Source of the DNA: Deltaproteobacteria bacterium
GTDB lineage: Bacteria; Myxococcota_A; UBA796; SXON01
NCBI GenBank assembly: GCA_947490345.1
Contig: CANLGL010000010.1
Span: forward strand, 49,835-113,834
Direction: 5' to 3'
Length of the DNA stretch: 64,000 nt
Made by a program: the position numbers and the translations under genes
Part shown: in pieces, positions 42,859 through 56,192 of the stretch
How the letters are laid out: every line of letters begins with the position of its first letter
Numbering within the stretch: the first letter of the stretch is position 1
Notes under the pieces: model-generated
Seen by the model: the letters and a program-made list of their open reading frames with translations, nothing else
What the model was told of the DNA's origin: nothing
Databases searched by the model: none

Positions 42859-44229
42859 ATGACGCGGCGCAGCCTGCTCCTCTCCGGCGCCGCGCTGGTC
42901 GCGACGCCCGCGCTGGCTGCCCCCGTCGACACCCAGCCCGACCCGATCATCGAGTGGCTGGTCGCGCTGGGGCGCGCCGCGGGCTTCGAGGAATACGCCA
43001 CCGGGCTGCCGGCGTGGGCCGCGCTCGTAGACCCCGGGCTCCACCAGATCCGCGCGCACCCGGTGCTGAGGCGGCTCCGCAGGGCACGCACCACCGCGGG
43101 CATCGGCTACGACGCGCTCCCCTCGCTCGCGCTCCACGTCACGGGCACGCCCGAGGCCCTCGTCCTGCGCGAGTCGTTGGAGCCGTGGCCGACGGCGCTC
43201 GACGCCCGATGGAAGGATGTCGACGTGACCGCGTTCTTGCGCGAGGCCTCGAGTGCCGCACGAAAGGCCCACTTCCTCGCGGTGTGGGCCAAGGCGGCGG
43301 ACCTCCGCCCGCGAGCGGCCGAGCCGGCTCGCCGCCAAGCGGACAAGCTCGACGTCGCCTGGCTTGAGGCGTGGTTCGGGTTCCCTGCCCCCGGGCACAT
43401 CCGCGTCGTCCCCTCCTTGGGCTCGGCGCCGGCGAACTACAGCGTCCGTCGCGCCGGTCGCGACCCCGAGCTGGTCGCGGTGCTCGGCGTCTATGAAGCC
43501 GATGACAGCTTGATCACCGGGGGAGAGGGCCTCCTCGTGCACGAGCTCGGCCACGGCTTCGTCAACCCGTTGGTGGACGAAAACCGCGCCGTTTTCGAAG
43601 CTCCGGGCCGCGCGCTGTACGCTGCAGTCGAAGAGCGCATGCAGGCGATGGCCTACGGCTCCTGGGAAACCGTCGTCAAAGAAAGTGTGCTCCGCGCCGT
43701 CGTCGTCCGCTACCTCCACGACCACGGCGGCGCGGGCGCGGCCCGAAGCGAAGTGGCGCGCCAGATCGACGACGGCTTTCCGTGGACGCTCGTGCTCGCG
43801 GATGCCCTCTTGGCGTACGAAGCGGATCGCGCGCGTTACCCGACCTTCGGCGACTTCAGCGTCACCTTGGCGGCCACGCTCTCGGTCGTCGCCGACGAGG
43901 AGCTCGCGCGGGCATCCCGGCGACCAAAGTTGGTCTCGATCGATCCCACCCCGGGCAGCGTCGTGTCAGCCACCCACGCGGCGTTGGTCGCGACCTTTGA
44001 TCGTCCGATGAAGGACCAGAACTGGTCCATCGTGGGTCGCCCGGAAGACCTGCCGACGTCGGGGGACCCTCGCTATGAGCAGGGTGGCACCCGCTTCGTG
44101 ATGCCGTGGACTCTTGCGGCGGGGCGCAGCTACCGCCTGGCCCTCAACAGCGCGCGCTTCCGCGGGTTTCGCTCGGTGGACGGGGTGCCCCTGGAGCCGG
44201 TGGAGTTGGCGTTTTCGGTGGCACGTTAG
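42859..44229 (+). CDS. Tat-exported DUF4932-like zinc metalloprotease with C-terminal Ig-like domain
   Basis: The 456-residue product has a Tat-type signal (MTRRSLLLSGAALVATPALA). A central zincin motif LLVHELGHGFVNPL is followed by a downstream glutamate region (AVEERMQAMAYGSWETVVKE). The preceding LLGVYEADDSLITG-type segment resembles DUF4932 proteins. The last 100 residues start SIDPTPGSVVSATHAALVAT and are a Big_5/SbsA-like Ig domain. It is expected in the periplasm; the substrate is unknown. The mqnD start follows 8 bp after its stop. Confidence 0.78.
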   Translation: MTRRSLLLSGAALVATPALAAPVDTQPDPIIEWLVALGRAAGFEEYATGLPAWAALVDPGLHQIRAHPVLRRLRRARTTAGIGYDALPSLALHVTGTPEALVLRESLEPWPTALDARWKDVDVTAFLREASSAARKAHFLAVWAKAADLRPRAAEPARRQADKLDVAWLEAWFGFPAPGHIRVVPSLGSAPANYSVRRAGRDPELVAVLGVYEADDSLITGGEGLLVHELGHGFVNPLVDENRAVFEAPGRALYAAVEERMQAMAYGSWETVVKESVLRAVVVRYLHDHGGAGAARSEVARQIDDGFPWTLVLADALLAYEADRARYPTFGDFSVTLAATLSVVADEELARASRRPKLVSIDPTPGSVVSATHAALVATFDRPMKDQNWSIVGRPEDLPTSGDPRYEQGGTRFVMPWTLAAGRSYRLALNSARFRGFRSVDGVPLEPVELAFSVAR

Positions 44230-44237
44230 CAGCCCCC

Positions 44238-45077
44238 ATGGTCCTCACCGCCGCGATCTCCCCGGACCCCGACGACCTGTTCATGTTCCGGGCGCTGATC
44301 GAGGGCCTCGTCGACGCCCGCGGCCTGCGCTTCGACGTCCGCACCGAGGACACCGACGCGCTCAACCGGATGGCCTCCGGAAATGGCGCCGACATCAACG
44401 CGATCAGCATCGCGCACTACCCCCGGGTGGCCGAGCACTACCGCCTGTTCCGCCACGGGGCCAGCGTCGGCCGAGGGTACGGGCCCATCGTGGTCGCCTT
44501 GGCCGACCGGGTGCCGGCGAGCCTCACCGGGCTCCGAGTCGCCGTTCCAGGGCTCACGACCACCGCCTACCTGGTCCTCCGCATGGCAGTTGGCGCGTTC
44601 GAGCCCGTGGTGACGCCGATCATCCCGTACGCGCGCACCTTCGATCGGCTGCGCGCCGGTGATGTCGACGCGGCGCTGCTCATCCACGAAGGCCGGCTCA
44701 CCTTCCCCGACGAAGGCTGTGTCGGCCTCCTCGACGTTGGCGTGGCCTGGAGCGAGTGGACCGGCGGCCTTCCCCTCCCCCTCGGCGGGAACGTCATCCG
44801 TCGCGACCTCGGCGATGAGGTGATCGCCCGCGCCGACGCCGCGATCCGCGACAGTATCGCCCATGCATTGATACATCGTGATGCGGCGATGGATTGGCTC
44901 GAAGCGCGCGGTGTCAGCCTCCGAACACGCCCGCTTCTCGACCGTTACCTGGGCATGTACGCCAACGCCGATACCCTCGACATGGGGGACGACGGGGTCG
45001 TCGCGGTGCGCCGATTGCTGGGGATGGGCGCCGAGAGGGGTTGGTTACCCGCGGTCGACGTCGACTTCGTCGGCTGA
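44238..45077 (+). CDS. mqnD: 1,4-dihydroxy-6-naphthoate synthase (futalosine menaquinone pathway)
   Basis: MqnD converts cyclic dehypoxanthinylfutalosine to 1,4-dihydroxy-6-naphthoate. The 279-residue product is a periplasmic-binding-protein fold with ISPDPDDLFMFRALIEG at the start, ANAISI-type HYPRVA segment, YGPIVVALAD, VPGLTTTAYLVLRMAVG and the end MYANADTLDMGDDG. It implies that this organism makes menaquinone by the futalosine route. Its 3' end overlaps the convergent methyltransferase gene by 33 bp. Confidence 0.9.
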   Translation: MVLTAAISPDPDDLFMFRALIEGLVDARGLRFDVRTEDTDALNRMASGNGADINAISIAHYPRVAEHYRLFRHGASVGRGYGPIVVALADRVPASLTGLRVAVPGLTTTAYLVLRMAVGAFEPVVTPIIPYARTFDRLRAGDVDAALLIHEGRLTFPDEGCVGLLDVGVAWSEWTGGLPLPLGGNVIRRDLGDEVIARADAAIRDSIAHALIHRDAAMDWLEARGVSLRTRPLLDRYLGMYANADTLDMGDDGVVAVRRLLGMGAERGWLPAVDVDFVG

Positions 45078-45836
45078 AGGCCGAGCCGGCCTGGCCACGT
45101 CGGTTCCCATCTGGCGCCGCATCTCGAAGTAGGCTTCCGTCCATTCGCCGTCCGGGCCGCGGATGCAGAAGGGCGCGCGGCGATCACAGGGTCCGGCCTC
45201 GTGTGTCGCGACAAAGATCGTGATGAGCGGCGCCTGCCGGCCGCGGAAGACCACATCCTGGCGCACACGAAGCGACAGCCCGGCGGCGGCAATCGCCGGC
45301 TCGCCGCGGGGGTCGGCAGCCGCGAAACAGACGACGAAGCTGCCGTCCTCGCGTACCGTCCTGGCGGCCGCCAACGCGTAGTCGGCGATGCTCCCCCGCA
45401 GCTCCATCCGGCACGCGGCGCGCTGCGGATGGGGAGAGACCACGCCCTTGCCGAGGGGGATGTAGGGCGGGCTTCCGGTCACCAGATCGAAGACACGACC
45501 CTCCGGAACACAGGCGGCATCGCGCAGATCACCAAGCCGGCACTCCACGCGCGCGCTGAGCTGATTGGTGTCGACGGTCCGGCGCATCAGGATGTGGCTG
45601 ACCTCCTGCGCTTCGAGCCCAACCAGCGTGGCGGTCGGCTGCATCCGCCACAGGGTCATCAAGCCGACGGAGCCGATGCCAGCGCCTAGATCGAGGAGCC
45701 GCTGCGCACGCGGGCAGGACTCAGCCGCGACCCACGCGGTAAACAAATCGTCGGCGGAAAAGCGATGGCCCCCCACCAGTTGGTGGATGCGCCAGTCGCC
45801 GGCCAACCGGTCGAGGCTCGTTGTCTCGGGCGTCAT
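45045..45836 (-). CDS. TrmN6-like SAM-dependent methyltransferase
   Basis: The 263-residue product resembles tRNA1(Val) adenine-N6 methyltransferases. Motif I is LLDLGAGIGSVGLM, and the catalytic NPPY is present as TGSPPYIPLGKGVVSPHPQR. The start HQLVGGHRFSADDLFTAWVA is typical. It is last of three minus-strand genes (purF, hsp70-PilZ, this gene), 16 bp after the Hsp70 stop. Confidence 0.82.
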   Translation of the reverse strand: MTPETTSLDRLAGDWRIHQLVGGHRFSADDLFTAWVAAESCPRAQRLLDLGAGIGSVGLMTLWRMQPTATLVGLEAQEVSHILMRRTVDTNQLSARVECRLGDLRDAACVPEGRVFDLVTGSPPYIPLGKGVVSPHPQRAACRMELRGSIADYALAAARTVREDGSFVVCFAAADPRGEPAIAAAGLSLRVRQDVVFRGRQAPLITIFVATHEAGPCDRRAPFCIRGPDGEWTEAYFEMRRQMGTDVARPARPSADEVDVDRG

Positions 45837-45852
45837 CGCTCTCCGCGCCGAA

Positions 45853-48711
<2,859 letters not shown>

Positions 48712-48771
48712 CCAGTTTCCTCAAGCGCGCGGACTATACCAGCACCGGCGCTCAAGGAACAGGGACCCGTT

Positions 48772-50190
48772 TCAACCCTCGGACGAGCCGCGGAACAGCG
48801 GCACCTGAACGTCGCGACGCCTTTGCTGTGGCTCGACTGGATAATCACCGGTGAAGCAGGCATCACAAAAGCGCGGACCCTCACCCCCCATGGCCTCCAG
48901 GACATCGTCCATGTCCAGGTAGGCCAGGCTGTCCGCATCGAGGAACTGCCGCATGCGCTGCAGGTCCATGCGGTGCGCAAGCAGGTCCGTCCGCTCCGGC
49001 GTGTCGATTCCGTAGTGGCAGGGTCCGGTCATCGGGGGGCTGGCAATCCGCAGGTGGACCTCGGTGGCGCCGGCCCCGCGGAGCATGCGCACCAGCTTCT
49101 GCGCGGTCGTCCCCCTCACAATGCTGTCATCCACCACCACCACGCGTTTTCCGGCCACCACCGAACGATTCGGCTGCAACTTCAACCTCACGCCGAAGTC
49201 GCGGATGCGCTGCGTGGGCTCGATGAAGGTGCGCCCGATGTAGTGGGAGCGCAAAAGCCCCATTCCCAGCGGCAGTCCGCTGCCCTGCGAAAAACCCAGC
49301 GCCGCCGGCGTCCCACTGTCGGGCACGGGCACCACGACGTCAGCGCGCGCGGGAAAACGCCGGGCGAGGCTCTGCCCCAGCCGCACCCGGGCCGCGTACA
49401 CGTCGGTACCGAACACGGTGCTGTCGGGGCGGGCGAAGTAGATCGCTTCGAAAACGCAGGCCTTCTTCGGCTTGCGCGGGAACGGGCGCAGCGACTGCGC
49501 GCCGTCTTCATCGAGGATCGCCATCTCTCCCGGCTCGATCTCGCGTACCACCGTGCCCTGGACGAACTCGATGGCACACGACTCACTCGCTACGATCCAG
49601 GCGCTCCCGCGCCGACCGAGGACCAGCGGCCGAAAACCGTGGGGATCGCGTGCCGCCACCAGCGTGTCCCCCGCGAGCACCAGGACGCACCAGGCCCCCT
49701 GCACGCGCGTGAGCGCTTCGATGAGCCGGTTGATCAGCGTCTTCTGGTCGCTCCCGGCCACCAGATGCAGGAGCACCTCGGTGTCGGAGGTGCGCGTGAA
49801 GATCGCGCCCCGCTCCTCCAGTTCATCCCGAAGCGGGCCGGCGTTGGTCAACGTCCCGTTGTGACAAATCGCCAACTGCCCGTGGCGCCAGCGTGCCAGG
49901 AAAGGCTGCACATTTTCCAAGCCAGGGCCGCCCAGCGTGCCGTAGCGAACGTGGCCTATCGCGGTGTCACCCGGCAGCCCCCGCAGCGCCGCGTCGTCGA
50001 AGACGTCGTGCACCAGGCCCTCGCCTCGGTGCTCAGCCAGCACGCCGGCGTTGCGCGCGACGATGCCCGCGCCGTCCTGACCTCGGTGCTGGAGCGCGTG
50101 AAGACCCAGGTATGTGAGCCGCGCCGCATCAGGGTCGCCGATGATTCCGAACACGCCGCACTCATGATGCAGCATCGCACTTTCGCTCAT
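48772..50190 (-). CDS. purF: Amidophosphoribosyltransferase
   Basis: PurF makes 5-phosphoribosylamine in purine synthesis. The 472-residue product has the N-terminal nucleophile cysteine in HHECGVFGIIGD (residue 11, likely exposed by propeptide removal), the glutaminase blocks YLGLHALQHRGQDGAGI and ICHNGTLTN, and the PRPP motif VVVVDDSIVRGTT. C-terminal cysteines (GPCHYGID, FCDACFTGDYP) fit the 4Fe-4S-containing Bacillus-type enzyme. ATG 50190 was chosen over the long upstream frame. Confidence 0.96.
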   Translation of the reverse strand: MSESAMLHHECGVFGIIGDPDAARLTYLGLHALQHRGQDGAGIVARNAGVLAEHRGEGLVHDVFDDAALRGLPGDTAIGHVRYGTLGGPGLENVQPFLARWRHGQLAICHNGTLTNAGPLRDELEERGAIFTRTSDTEVLLHLVAGSDQKTLINRLIEALTRVQGAWCVLVLAGDTLVAARDPHGFRPLVLGRRGSAWIVASESCAIEFVQGTVVREIEPGEMAILDEDGAQSLRPFPRKPKKACVFEAIYFARPDSTVFGTDVYAARVRLGQSLARRFPARADVVVPVPDSGTPAALGFSQGSGLPLGMGLLRSHYIGRTFIEPTQRIRDFGVRLKLQPNRSVVAGKRVVVVDDSIVRGTTAQKLVRMLRGAGATEVHLRIASPPMTGPCHYGIDTPERTDLLAHRMDLQRMRQFLDADSLAYLDMDDVLEAMGGEGPRFCDACFTGDYPVEPQQRRRDVQVPLFRGSSEG

Positions 50191-50375
50191 GAGGCCCGCC
50201 CCGGAGGGGAGTCCTATCAAGGCCGGGCGGGCTTGGGCGACGCGCCGGGCCTGCTTCGCCAGATCAGGCGTTCGCCGCGACGCGTCGCGTGGCGGCTGAC
50301 AAATTCTACCCAAGCGGCGATCCAAACGCCTCCGCTTGCCGTACCCTGCCGCCCACCCCTCAGACCGGAGCATCG

Positions 50376-51452
50376 ATGGCGCGAAATCTTCTTCATCTTT
50401 CACTGACGCCCCTGCTGGGCTTGTCATTGCTGGGCTGCCCCGGCGATGACACCGGCAAGGACGACACCGGTGATTCCGGCACGGACACCGACACCGGTGA
50501 TTCGGGCACGGACACCAGCGAAACCGGCGACACCGGCGAAACTGGCGACACCGGCGACACCGCGGACACCGCAGACACGGCGGACACCGCCGACACGGCG
50601 GACACCGGGGACACTGCGGCGACGCCGATGTTCGAAGTGCTCGTCGATGACGCCGACATCGCCGAGGTCACCGACGTGGCCGTCGCCGGCGTCGATGGCG
50701 TCTACGTGGTCGGCATCGACAGCGCCGGCGACGGTGGCATCTGGTGGGTCGAAGCCGACGGGAGCGGCGTTCTCGCCGTGGCCACCGACTTCAGCCTCAC
50801 CCAACCGACCGGAATCGCCCTGAGCGAAGACGGCAACACGCTTTACGTGAGTGACCTCGCTCCGGCCTCGCCGACGGGCGCCATGAATGGTGCCGTGTAC
50901 AGTCTTCCGTCAGGCGGGGGCACGCTGACCGAAGTCGGCACGGCCGACCAGATCGACCTCCCCGGCGACGTGGTGGTGATTCCGGGCGGCGGCGGGCTCT
51001 ACGTCTCCGGGTTCGACGCTGACGGTGAGCCGACGATCTTCATCGTCAACTCCGGCGTCACCGTCGGGGTTGCGGGCGGCTCGCTGACGGACCCGACCGC
51101 CCTCGCGGTCTCGCCTGATGGAACCTGGTTGTTCGTCCTTGACTCCCTCGCGGCGGACTGGGGAGCGTCGATCCTCGCGTTCGAGCTTCCCGACTACAAC
51201 GAGAGTGAGCTCGCCTCCGGGTTCGACGTCGCCTTCCCCGGCGGCGTGGGCACCGACGGCGCGTCAGTCTGGTACTCGAAGCTTGGCGACCCGGGCCTGT
51301 TGGAGGCCGCCGCCGACGGCTCGGGCTTCAGCGTGGTCGACACCACGGGCCTGATGGAACTGCCGGCCGGCGTCGCTGTGGGCGCCGACCAGGTCTACGT
51401 CACCGAGTCTGCGCACGATGTCGGCGCCGACCTCTACCTCTACTCCTTCTAA
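50376..51452 (+). CDS. Lipoprotein with Asp/Thr stalk and beta-propeller
   Basis: The 358-residue product has the lipobox LSLLGC (Cys22), a 60-residue stalk of TGD/TAD units, then a six-bladed-like propeller with NHL/SMP-30-style blades: GVYVVGIDSAGDGGIWWVEA, GIALSEDGNTLYVSDLAP, LAVSPDGTWLFVLDSLA. It is expected on the outer surface. ATG 50376 is preceded by GGAG. It stands 21 bp before a DUF4331 gene and is probably in one operon with it. Confidence 0.85.
   Translation: MARNLLHLSLTPLLGLSLLGCPGDDTGKDDTGDSGTDTDTGDSGTDTSETGDTGETGDTGDTADTADTADTADTADTGDTAATPMFEVLVDDADIAEVTDVAVAGVDGVYVVGIDSAGDGGIWWVEADGSGVLAVATDFSLTQPTGIALSEDGNTLYVSDLAPASPTGAMNGAVYSLPSGGGTLTEVGTADQIDLPGDVVVIPGGGGLYVSGFDADGEPTIFIVNSGVTVGVAGGSLTDPTALAVSPDGTWLFVLDSLAADWGASILAFELPDYNESELASGFDVAFPGGVGTDGASVWYSKLGDPGLLEAAADGSGFSVVDTTGLMELPAGVAVGADQVYVTESAHDVGADLYLYSF
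50446..50615 (+). repeat. Tandem 9/12 bp repeats encoding the TGD/TAD stalk
   Basis: Short units of GACACCGGN and GACACCGCN type encode the acidic stalk of the lipoprotein. Confidence 0.85.
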
Positions 51453-51473
51453 CCTACCATTTCGCGAGTCCTC

Positions 51474-52868
51474 ATGACCATTCTCCTCTCTCTCGCGCTC
51501 TCTCCCGCTCTGGCTTCGTCGCACCGGGAGGCGCCGGCAATCTCGCTGGATCCTTCCGCCGACATCGCCGACTTCTACATGTTCACCAGCCCGGAGAACA
51601 CCGACAACGTGGTGTTGATGATGAACGTCAACCCGCTGTCCCTCCCCGGCGGCGGGCCGAACTTCCACCGGTTCGACGACAACGTCATGTACCAGATGCA
51701 CGTCGACAACGAAGGGGATGGCGAAGAAGACATCGTCTTCCAGATCCGCTTCGAGACCACCTACAGCAACGATGCGTTCGGCTTCGAGACCTTCATCTAC
51801 AACATCGGCGACGTCGCCGTCCCCGCCAACGTCTACCAGCGTCAGACCTACACGGTCAGCCGCATCGACGATGGTGTCGCGACGACGATCCTCGCCACCG
51901 GCGATGTCGCACCGATCAACGTCGGCACCCAGAGTGGTTCGGCCGGGTACAGCCCGACAAGCACCACCCCGGGCGCGATCACGACGGCCAACATCGAGAG
52001 CTCGGGCGCCTACCGGTTCTTCGCCGGCCCCCGCCAGGACGGCTTCTACGTCGATCTCGAGCGCACCTTCGACCTGTTGAACCTCGCTGGTCTCGACGGC
52101 ACGGCCAACCAGAACACCCTGCTCGGCTACAACGTCCACACCATCGCGATCGAGATCCCCGCGATCTCATTGACTCGCGATGGAGCGGCCCCCGCGACCG
52201 CTGACCAGAACGAGATCATCTCGGCCTGGAGCACGACGTCCCGTCGTGCGGTCACCGTCCGCCGCCAGAACGGCTCCGACACCGCCTCGCGCGGTGGCTG
52301 GGTGCAGGTGGCGCGCCTGGGGAACCCGCTGGTGAACGAGGTCGTCCTGCCGGTCCTGCAGAAGGACATCTTCAACAGCAGCCACCCGCGCGACGACATC
52401 CAGTTCTTGTCTTACGTCCAGACCTCGCTGCTGGGCGCGTACATGAACGTCGTGCTCGGCACCACCTGCCCCACCACCTACGACGCCGGGCTGGGCATCG
52501 GCGGTCGTGAGGACCTGATTCTCGCCTTCCTCACCGGGCATCCTTTGCTGGGCCTCCTCCCCGGCGGCTTCTCGCTGGGCGGCGCCATCCCGGGTGAGGC
52601 GGGCAAGACCTTCGGCGCCTTCGAAGCGCTGCGCGTCAACCTCGCCGGCGAGGGCTTCGGGCAGTGGCCCGACGGTCGCAGCGTTGAAGACGACGTCACC
52701 GACGTTGCGCTCGGCGCCGTCTGCGGCGGCCTCGCCGACTCGGGCGAAGGCTTCGCGGTCGTTGACGGCGTCGACTCCACCGGGCTTTCTTACCTCGACA
52801 CGTTCCCCTTCCTGGGCGATCCCTGGGCGGGTGACGACCACCCGAACGGCTCGCACGACGAGCTGTAG
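51474..52868 (+). CDS. DUF4331 family exported protein
   Basis: This 464-residue protein has a signal peptide (MTILLSLALSPALA) and starts SSHREAPAISLDPSADIADF, the DUF4331 hallmark. Further family blocks are DFYMFTSPENTDNVVLMMNV, YQMHVDNEGDGEEDIVFQIR, RFFAGPRQDGFYVD and GRSVEDDVTDVALG. The histidine and arginine of the N-terminal SHREAP are conserved in the family; the role is unknown. It has a strong terminator. Confidence 0.92.
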   Translation: MTILLSLALSPALASSHREAPAISLDPSADIADFYMFTSPENTDNVVLMMNVNPLSLPGGGPNFHRFDDNVMYQMHVDNEGDGEEDIVFQIRFETTYSNDAFGFETFIYNIGDVAVPANVYQRQTYTVSRIDDGVATTILATGDVAPINVGTQSGSAGYSPTSTTPGAITTANIESSGAYRFFAGPRQDGFYVDLERTFDLLNLAGLDGTANQNTLLGYNVHTIAIEIPAISLTRDGAAPATADQNEIISAWSTTSRRAVTVRRQNGSDTASRGGWVQVARLGNPLVNEVVLPVLQKDIFNSSHPRDDIQFLSYVQTSLLGAYMNVVLGTTCPTTYDAGLGIGGREDLILAFLTGHPLLGLLPGGFSLGGAIPGEAGKTFGAFEALRVNLAGEGFGQWPDGRSVEDDVTDVALGAVCGGLADSGEGFAVVDGVDSTGLSYLDTFPFLGDPWAGDDHPNGSHDEL

Positions 52869-52897
52869 GGGGTAGGCGCCGCTAAGGCGCACTCAGG

Positions 52898-52927
52898 GGG
52901 CGGCTTCGGCCGCCCTTTTGAGTTTTT
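52898..52927 (+). terminator. Rho-independent terminator after the DUF4331 gene
   Basis: GGGCGGC-TTCG-GCCGCCC stem-loop (52898-52915) with a stable tetraloop, followed by TTTTGAGTTTTT. Confidence 0.85.
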
Positions 52928-52936
52928 AGGAGTCCC

Positions 52937-54052
52937 TCATCGTGCCGGCGTCGCCGCCCGCTCCGACGGCAAGAGCCCCGGCCCCATCGAGAGCGCCCGC
53001 TGCATCAGCGCGGGGTCCGCGAGGATCTGGCTCCCCATCCGCAGCACGCGCGGCTCGAGGATCCCCGTCGCGAGGGCAGTCCGCGCTTCGGCGGCGGTGT
53101 CGACGCTGGTGTCCTGCCCCAACCACGCCGCCCACGCCCGAGCCATGCGGGTCGTGGCGTCCTGACGGACGGCCCACTCGGCGTCGAGGAGCGCCCGGGC
53201 CGCGACCGGATCGGCGGGCGCGAGCCACATCGCGTACCCCCGCGTGTCCTGCTCACGCACCGCCGCCACCGACGCGGTGGGATCGAACTCCGAGAGCGCC
53301 CAGGCCGCCTCCACCGTGGCCCCGACCGCGCGGAGATCGGCCGCCGCGCCGACACCGTCCCCGGTGTGCAGCCGCACCCGACCTCGCGCGAACGCCGCCG
53401 GCGCGTAGCCGGGAAGGAGGACAAGCGCGGCGTCGAGCTCTGGGGCGGGCTCGCATGCCAGCGCGTGCAGCCACCCCAGGCGCGTCAACACCCAGGCATA
53501 GGGCTCGGGGTCCGCGGGAGTTCCGGTCGCGACCGCCAGCCTGGCCATCTCAACCGAACCTTCGAGGTCTCCCCACAACCACCGCAACCACCCCACTCGA
53601 TCGTAGACCTCCAGACCCGGACGAAGATCGGCCGCCGCCTGGTACGCCACCCCAGCCTGTTCGAGGCGCCCCTGCTCCATCTGCGCGTCGCCCAAAAGGG
53701 CGTGATCGAGCCAGGTGGCGCCGGGCATCGCCACGAGGCGGGTCGCTTCCACCTCGACAGCAGCGAAGTTGTGGAACTGCAGCTCGACGTGCGCGCGGAG
53801 CCTTCGGGCATCGCGGTCGGCCGCGTCGCGTTCCAGCGCGCAGTCCAGCGCGCCGGCCGCCAGGGTGTAGAAGCCCGGATCGGTCGTCTGCCGCGCCTCA
53901 CGGATGAACAGCCGGGCGAGCGCCAGCGCATCACCAGCCGCGGCAAGCCGGTCCGCAGCCAGGGGTCCAGCGGCCGGCGCGTCGAGCATCCGACATGAGC
54001 TGGGGCTAACGACCGGCGTCTCGGCACACGCAAGGAGGAGCGCGACGATCAC
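52937..54052 (-). CDS. TPR-repeat lipoprotein
   Basis: From GTG 54052, overlapping the upstream stop by 4 bp, the 371-residue product has the signal VIVALLLAC (Cys9). Tetratricopeptide-like helical repeats follow, for example HALLGDAQMEQGRLEQAGVA and YDRVGWLRWLWGDLEGSVEM. The upstream open frame is Arg-rich shadow. It is paired with the anchored protein upstream. Function is unknown. Confidence 0.8.
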   Translation of the reverse strand: MIVALLLACAETPVVSPSSCRMLDAPAAGPLAADRLAAAGDALALARLFIREARQTTDPGFYTLAAGALDCALERDAADRDARRLRAHVELQFHNFAAVEVEATRLVAMPGATWLDHALLGDAQMEQGRLEQAGVAYQAAADLRPGLEVYDRVGWLRWLWGDLEGSVEMARLAVATGTPADPEPYAWVLTRLGWLHALACEPAPELDAALVLLPGYAPAAFARGRVRLHTGDGVGAAADLRAVGATVEAAWALSEFDPTASVAAVREQDTRGYAMWLAPADPVAARALLDAEWAVRQDATTRMARAWAAWLGQDTSVDTAAEARTALATGILEPRVLRMGSQILADPALMQRALSMGPGLLPSERAATPAR

Positions 54053-54672
54053 GGAGACGCCGTGCGCTCCCGGAACTCCGCGAGCGCGCTCTGGAGCGCG
54101 TCGGGGCAGGCTGAAGCGTCCGTGCCAATGCTGGCCTCGCCGCGCACCGACGGCTTCTGCGCCTTGCCGGCGGCATCGGTCCAACCGTAGGCGATGCTGA
54201 CCTCGCAGGAGACGCCGGGCTGTCCCGCGTTGGTTGGGGTGGGTCGTGTCGCGAAGCGCACCCGCCCGGTGAGCGGCGTGGTGCCCGCACCCACACACGC
54301 GGTCGTCACCGCTGGGTCGGTCATCGCGTCCCCGCCCTCGGGATGCGACACAAGCCACGCGCCCGCCGCTTCCACGCAGCCCGCAGCCGCGCCCGGCTGG
54401 GCCGGCGCCACCAGGGTCTTGAACTCGGCCAGGGCACGGCCCGGCCCATCTTCACCAAGATCGACCTTGGGGACCGCCGGGCCCCCGTGCGAGCGCGCCA
54501 GCTCGCCCAACGCGTTGGGCGTACCCGGCGCCACCGCGATGTAGGGCTCGGCGTCGATGGTCCTTGTCGCTGGCAGCGGGGGCGGCCGCGTCGCCAGCCA
54601 CAGCGCGGCGGAGGTCGAGGTGAAGGCGACGGCGGCGAGGCCGCCGACAAGCAGTCGTTGCGCGGGGGTCAT
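54049..54672 (-). CDS. Membrane-anchored protein of unknown function
   Basis: The 207-residue product (from ATG 54672) has a single N-terminal membrane segment (LLVGGLAAVAFTSTSAALWL). An extracytoplasmic domain follows with four cysteines (GCVEAAG, TTACVG, VSCEVS, SACPDA) and a Pro/Gly-rich loop. Regularly spaced cysteines suggest two disulfides. I recognise no family. It is coupled to the TPR lipoprotein by a GTGA overlap. Confidence 0.7.
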   Translation of the reverse strand: MTPAQRLLVGGLAAVAFTSTSAALWLATRPPPLPATRTIDAEPYIAVAPGTPNALGELARSHGGPAVPKVDLGEDGPGRALAEFKTLVAPAQPGAAAGCVEAAGAWLVSHPEGGDAMTDPAVTTACVGAGTTPLTGRVRFATRPTPTNAGQPGVSCEVSIAYGWTDAAGKAQKPSVRGEASIGTDASACPDALQSALAEFRERTASP

Positions 54673-54720
54673 CCGGCGCCTGTATCCCGAGGTATGCTCG
54701 GGAGGTCCCCCGGAGTCTGC

Positions 54721-55380
<660 letters not shown>

Positions 55381-55478
55381 CTTGCAGCCGCCCCGCGACC
55401 GTGGCGGAGCCGGCCCAGTGCCTGCTGCTGCGACCAAACTCGCTTAGCCGGTGGCGGGGGGCCGCGGTAGTACCCGAC

Positions 55479-56192
55479 ATGCACGTTCCGTTTGCGATGG
55501 CCCTGTTGCTCGCCAGCGCCGACGGCTGGGCCACGGTCCCCGAAGTGCTGACACCGGCGCAGCCCCTCATCGTGCGCCCCGCCCCAGGGTGCGCCGCCCG
55601 GCTGGAGCGCTACCCCGCGATCGACACGAGCGTCGGCGCTTGCAGGATGGTCTGGCGCCTGAGCCATAGCTCAGCGGAACTCACCCGGGTTTCGTGCCGG
55701 GACGACGTCGCGACGGAAACGGCGAGGGAGGTCGCCCTACTTTGGTTCTGGAAAGCCGACCTCTCAGCGAACGCACAGCCCTGTGATCTAACGCTAGATT
55801 TCGAATCGGTGACCGGGAAATCCAATCCACGGGTCGCCGTGACAGCATGGCATGTCGACGCCGCAGCCGTTCTGCCCCCCGGGTTCAGCCGGTTCACGAG
55901 CGCCGTCCCAATCCTACGGAAGAGCCCGGAGGCGCCAGGTTGGCTGGCCGCGGAAGTCGGCGCCAACTATTCGTGCGTAATAACCGTAGCCATGAACCGA
56001 AAGGGCATACCAATCTCCGCCAGGCCCAAGACGTGCGACCCCAGATTGGTCGCCAGCGCCCGTCGGGCCGCCATGGCCTACCGATTTGACGCCGCTCACG
56101 TCGATGATCCGAAGGCGACGCGCCTGTTTGAAGTCAGGTTCTTATTCCGTAATGCCGCCCCGCCGCTCCCGAACAAGACGCCGTCCGACTGA
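55479..56192 (+). CDS. Exported protein with possible TonB-like C-terminal domain
   Basis: The 237-residue protein has a signal peptide (MHVPFAMALLLASADGWA). An N-terminal region with four cysteines follows. The C-terminal 90 residues (SCVITVAMNRKGIPISARPK, then LVASARRAAMAYRFDAAH) have the strand-turn-helix pattern of a TonB C-terminal domain. Base composition in the middle is lower in GC than the neighbours (around 55780-55830), which hints at transfer or weak constraint. ATG 55479 follows a GC-rich leader. Confidence 0.65.
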   Translation: MHVPFAMALLLASADGWATVPEVLTPAQPLIVRPAPGCAARLERYPAIDTSVGACRMVWRLSHSSAELTRVSCRDDVATETAREVALLWFWKADLSANAQPCDLTLDFESVTGKSNPRVAVTAWHVDAAAVLPPGFSRFTSAVPILRKSPEAPGWLAAEVGANYSCVITVAMNRKGIPISARPKTCDPRLVASARRAAMAYRFDAAHVDDPKATRLFEVRFLFRNAAPPLPNKTPSD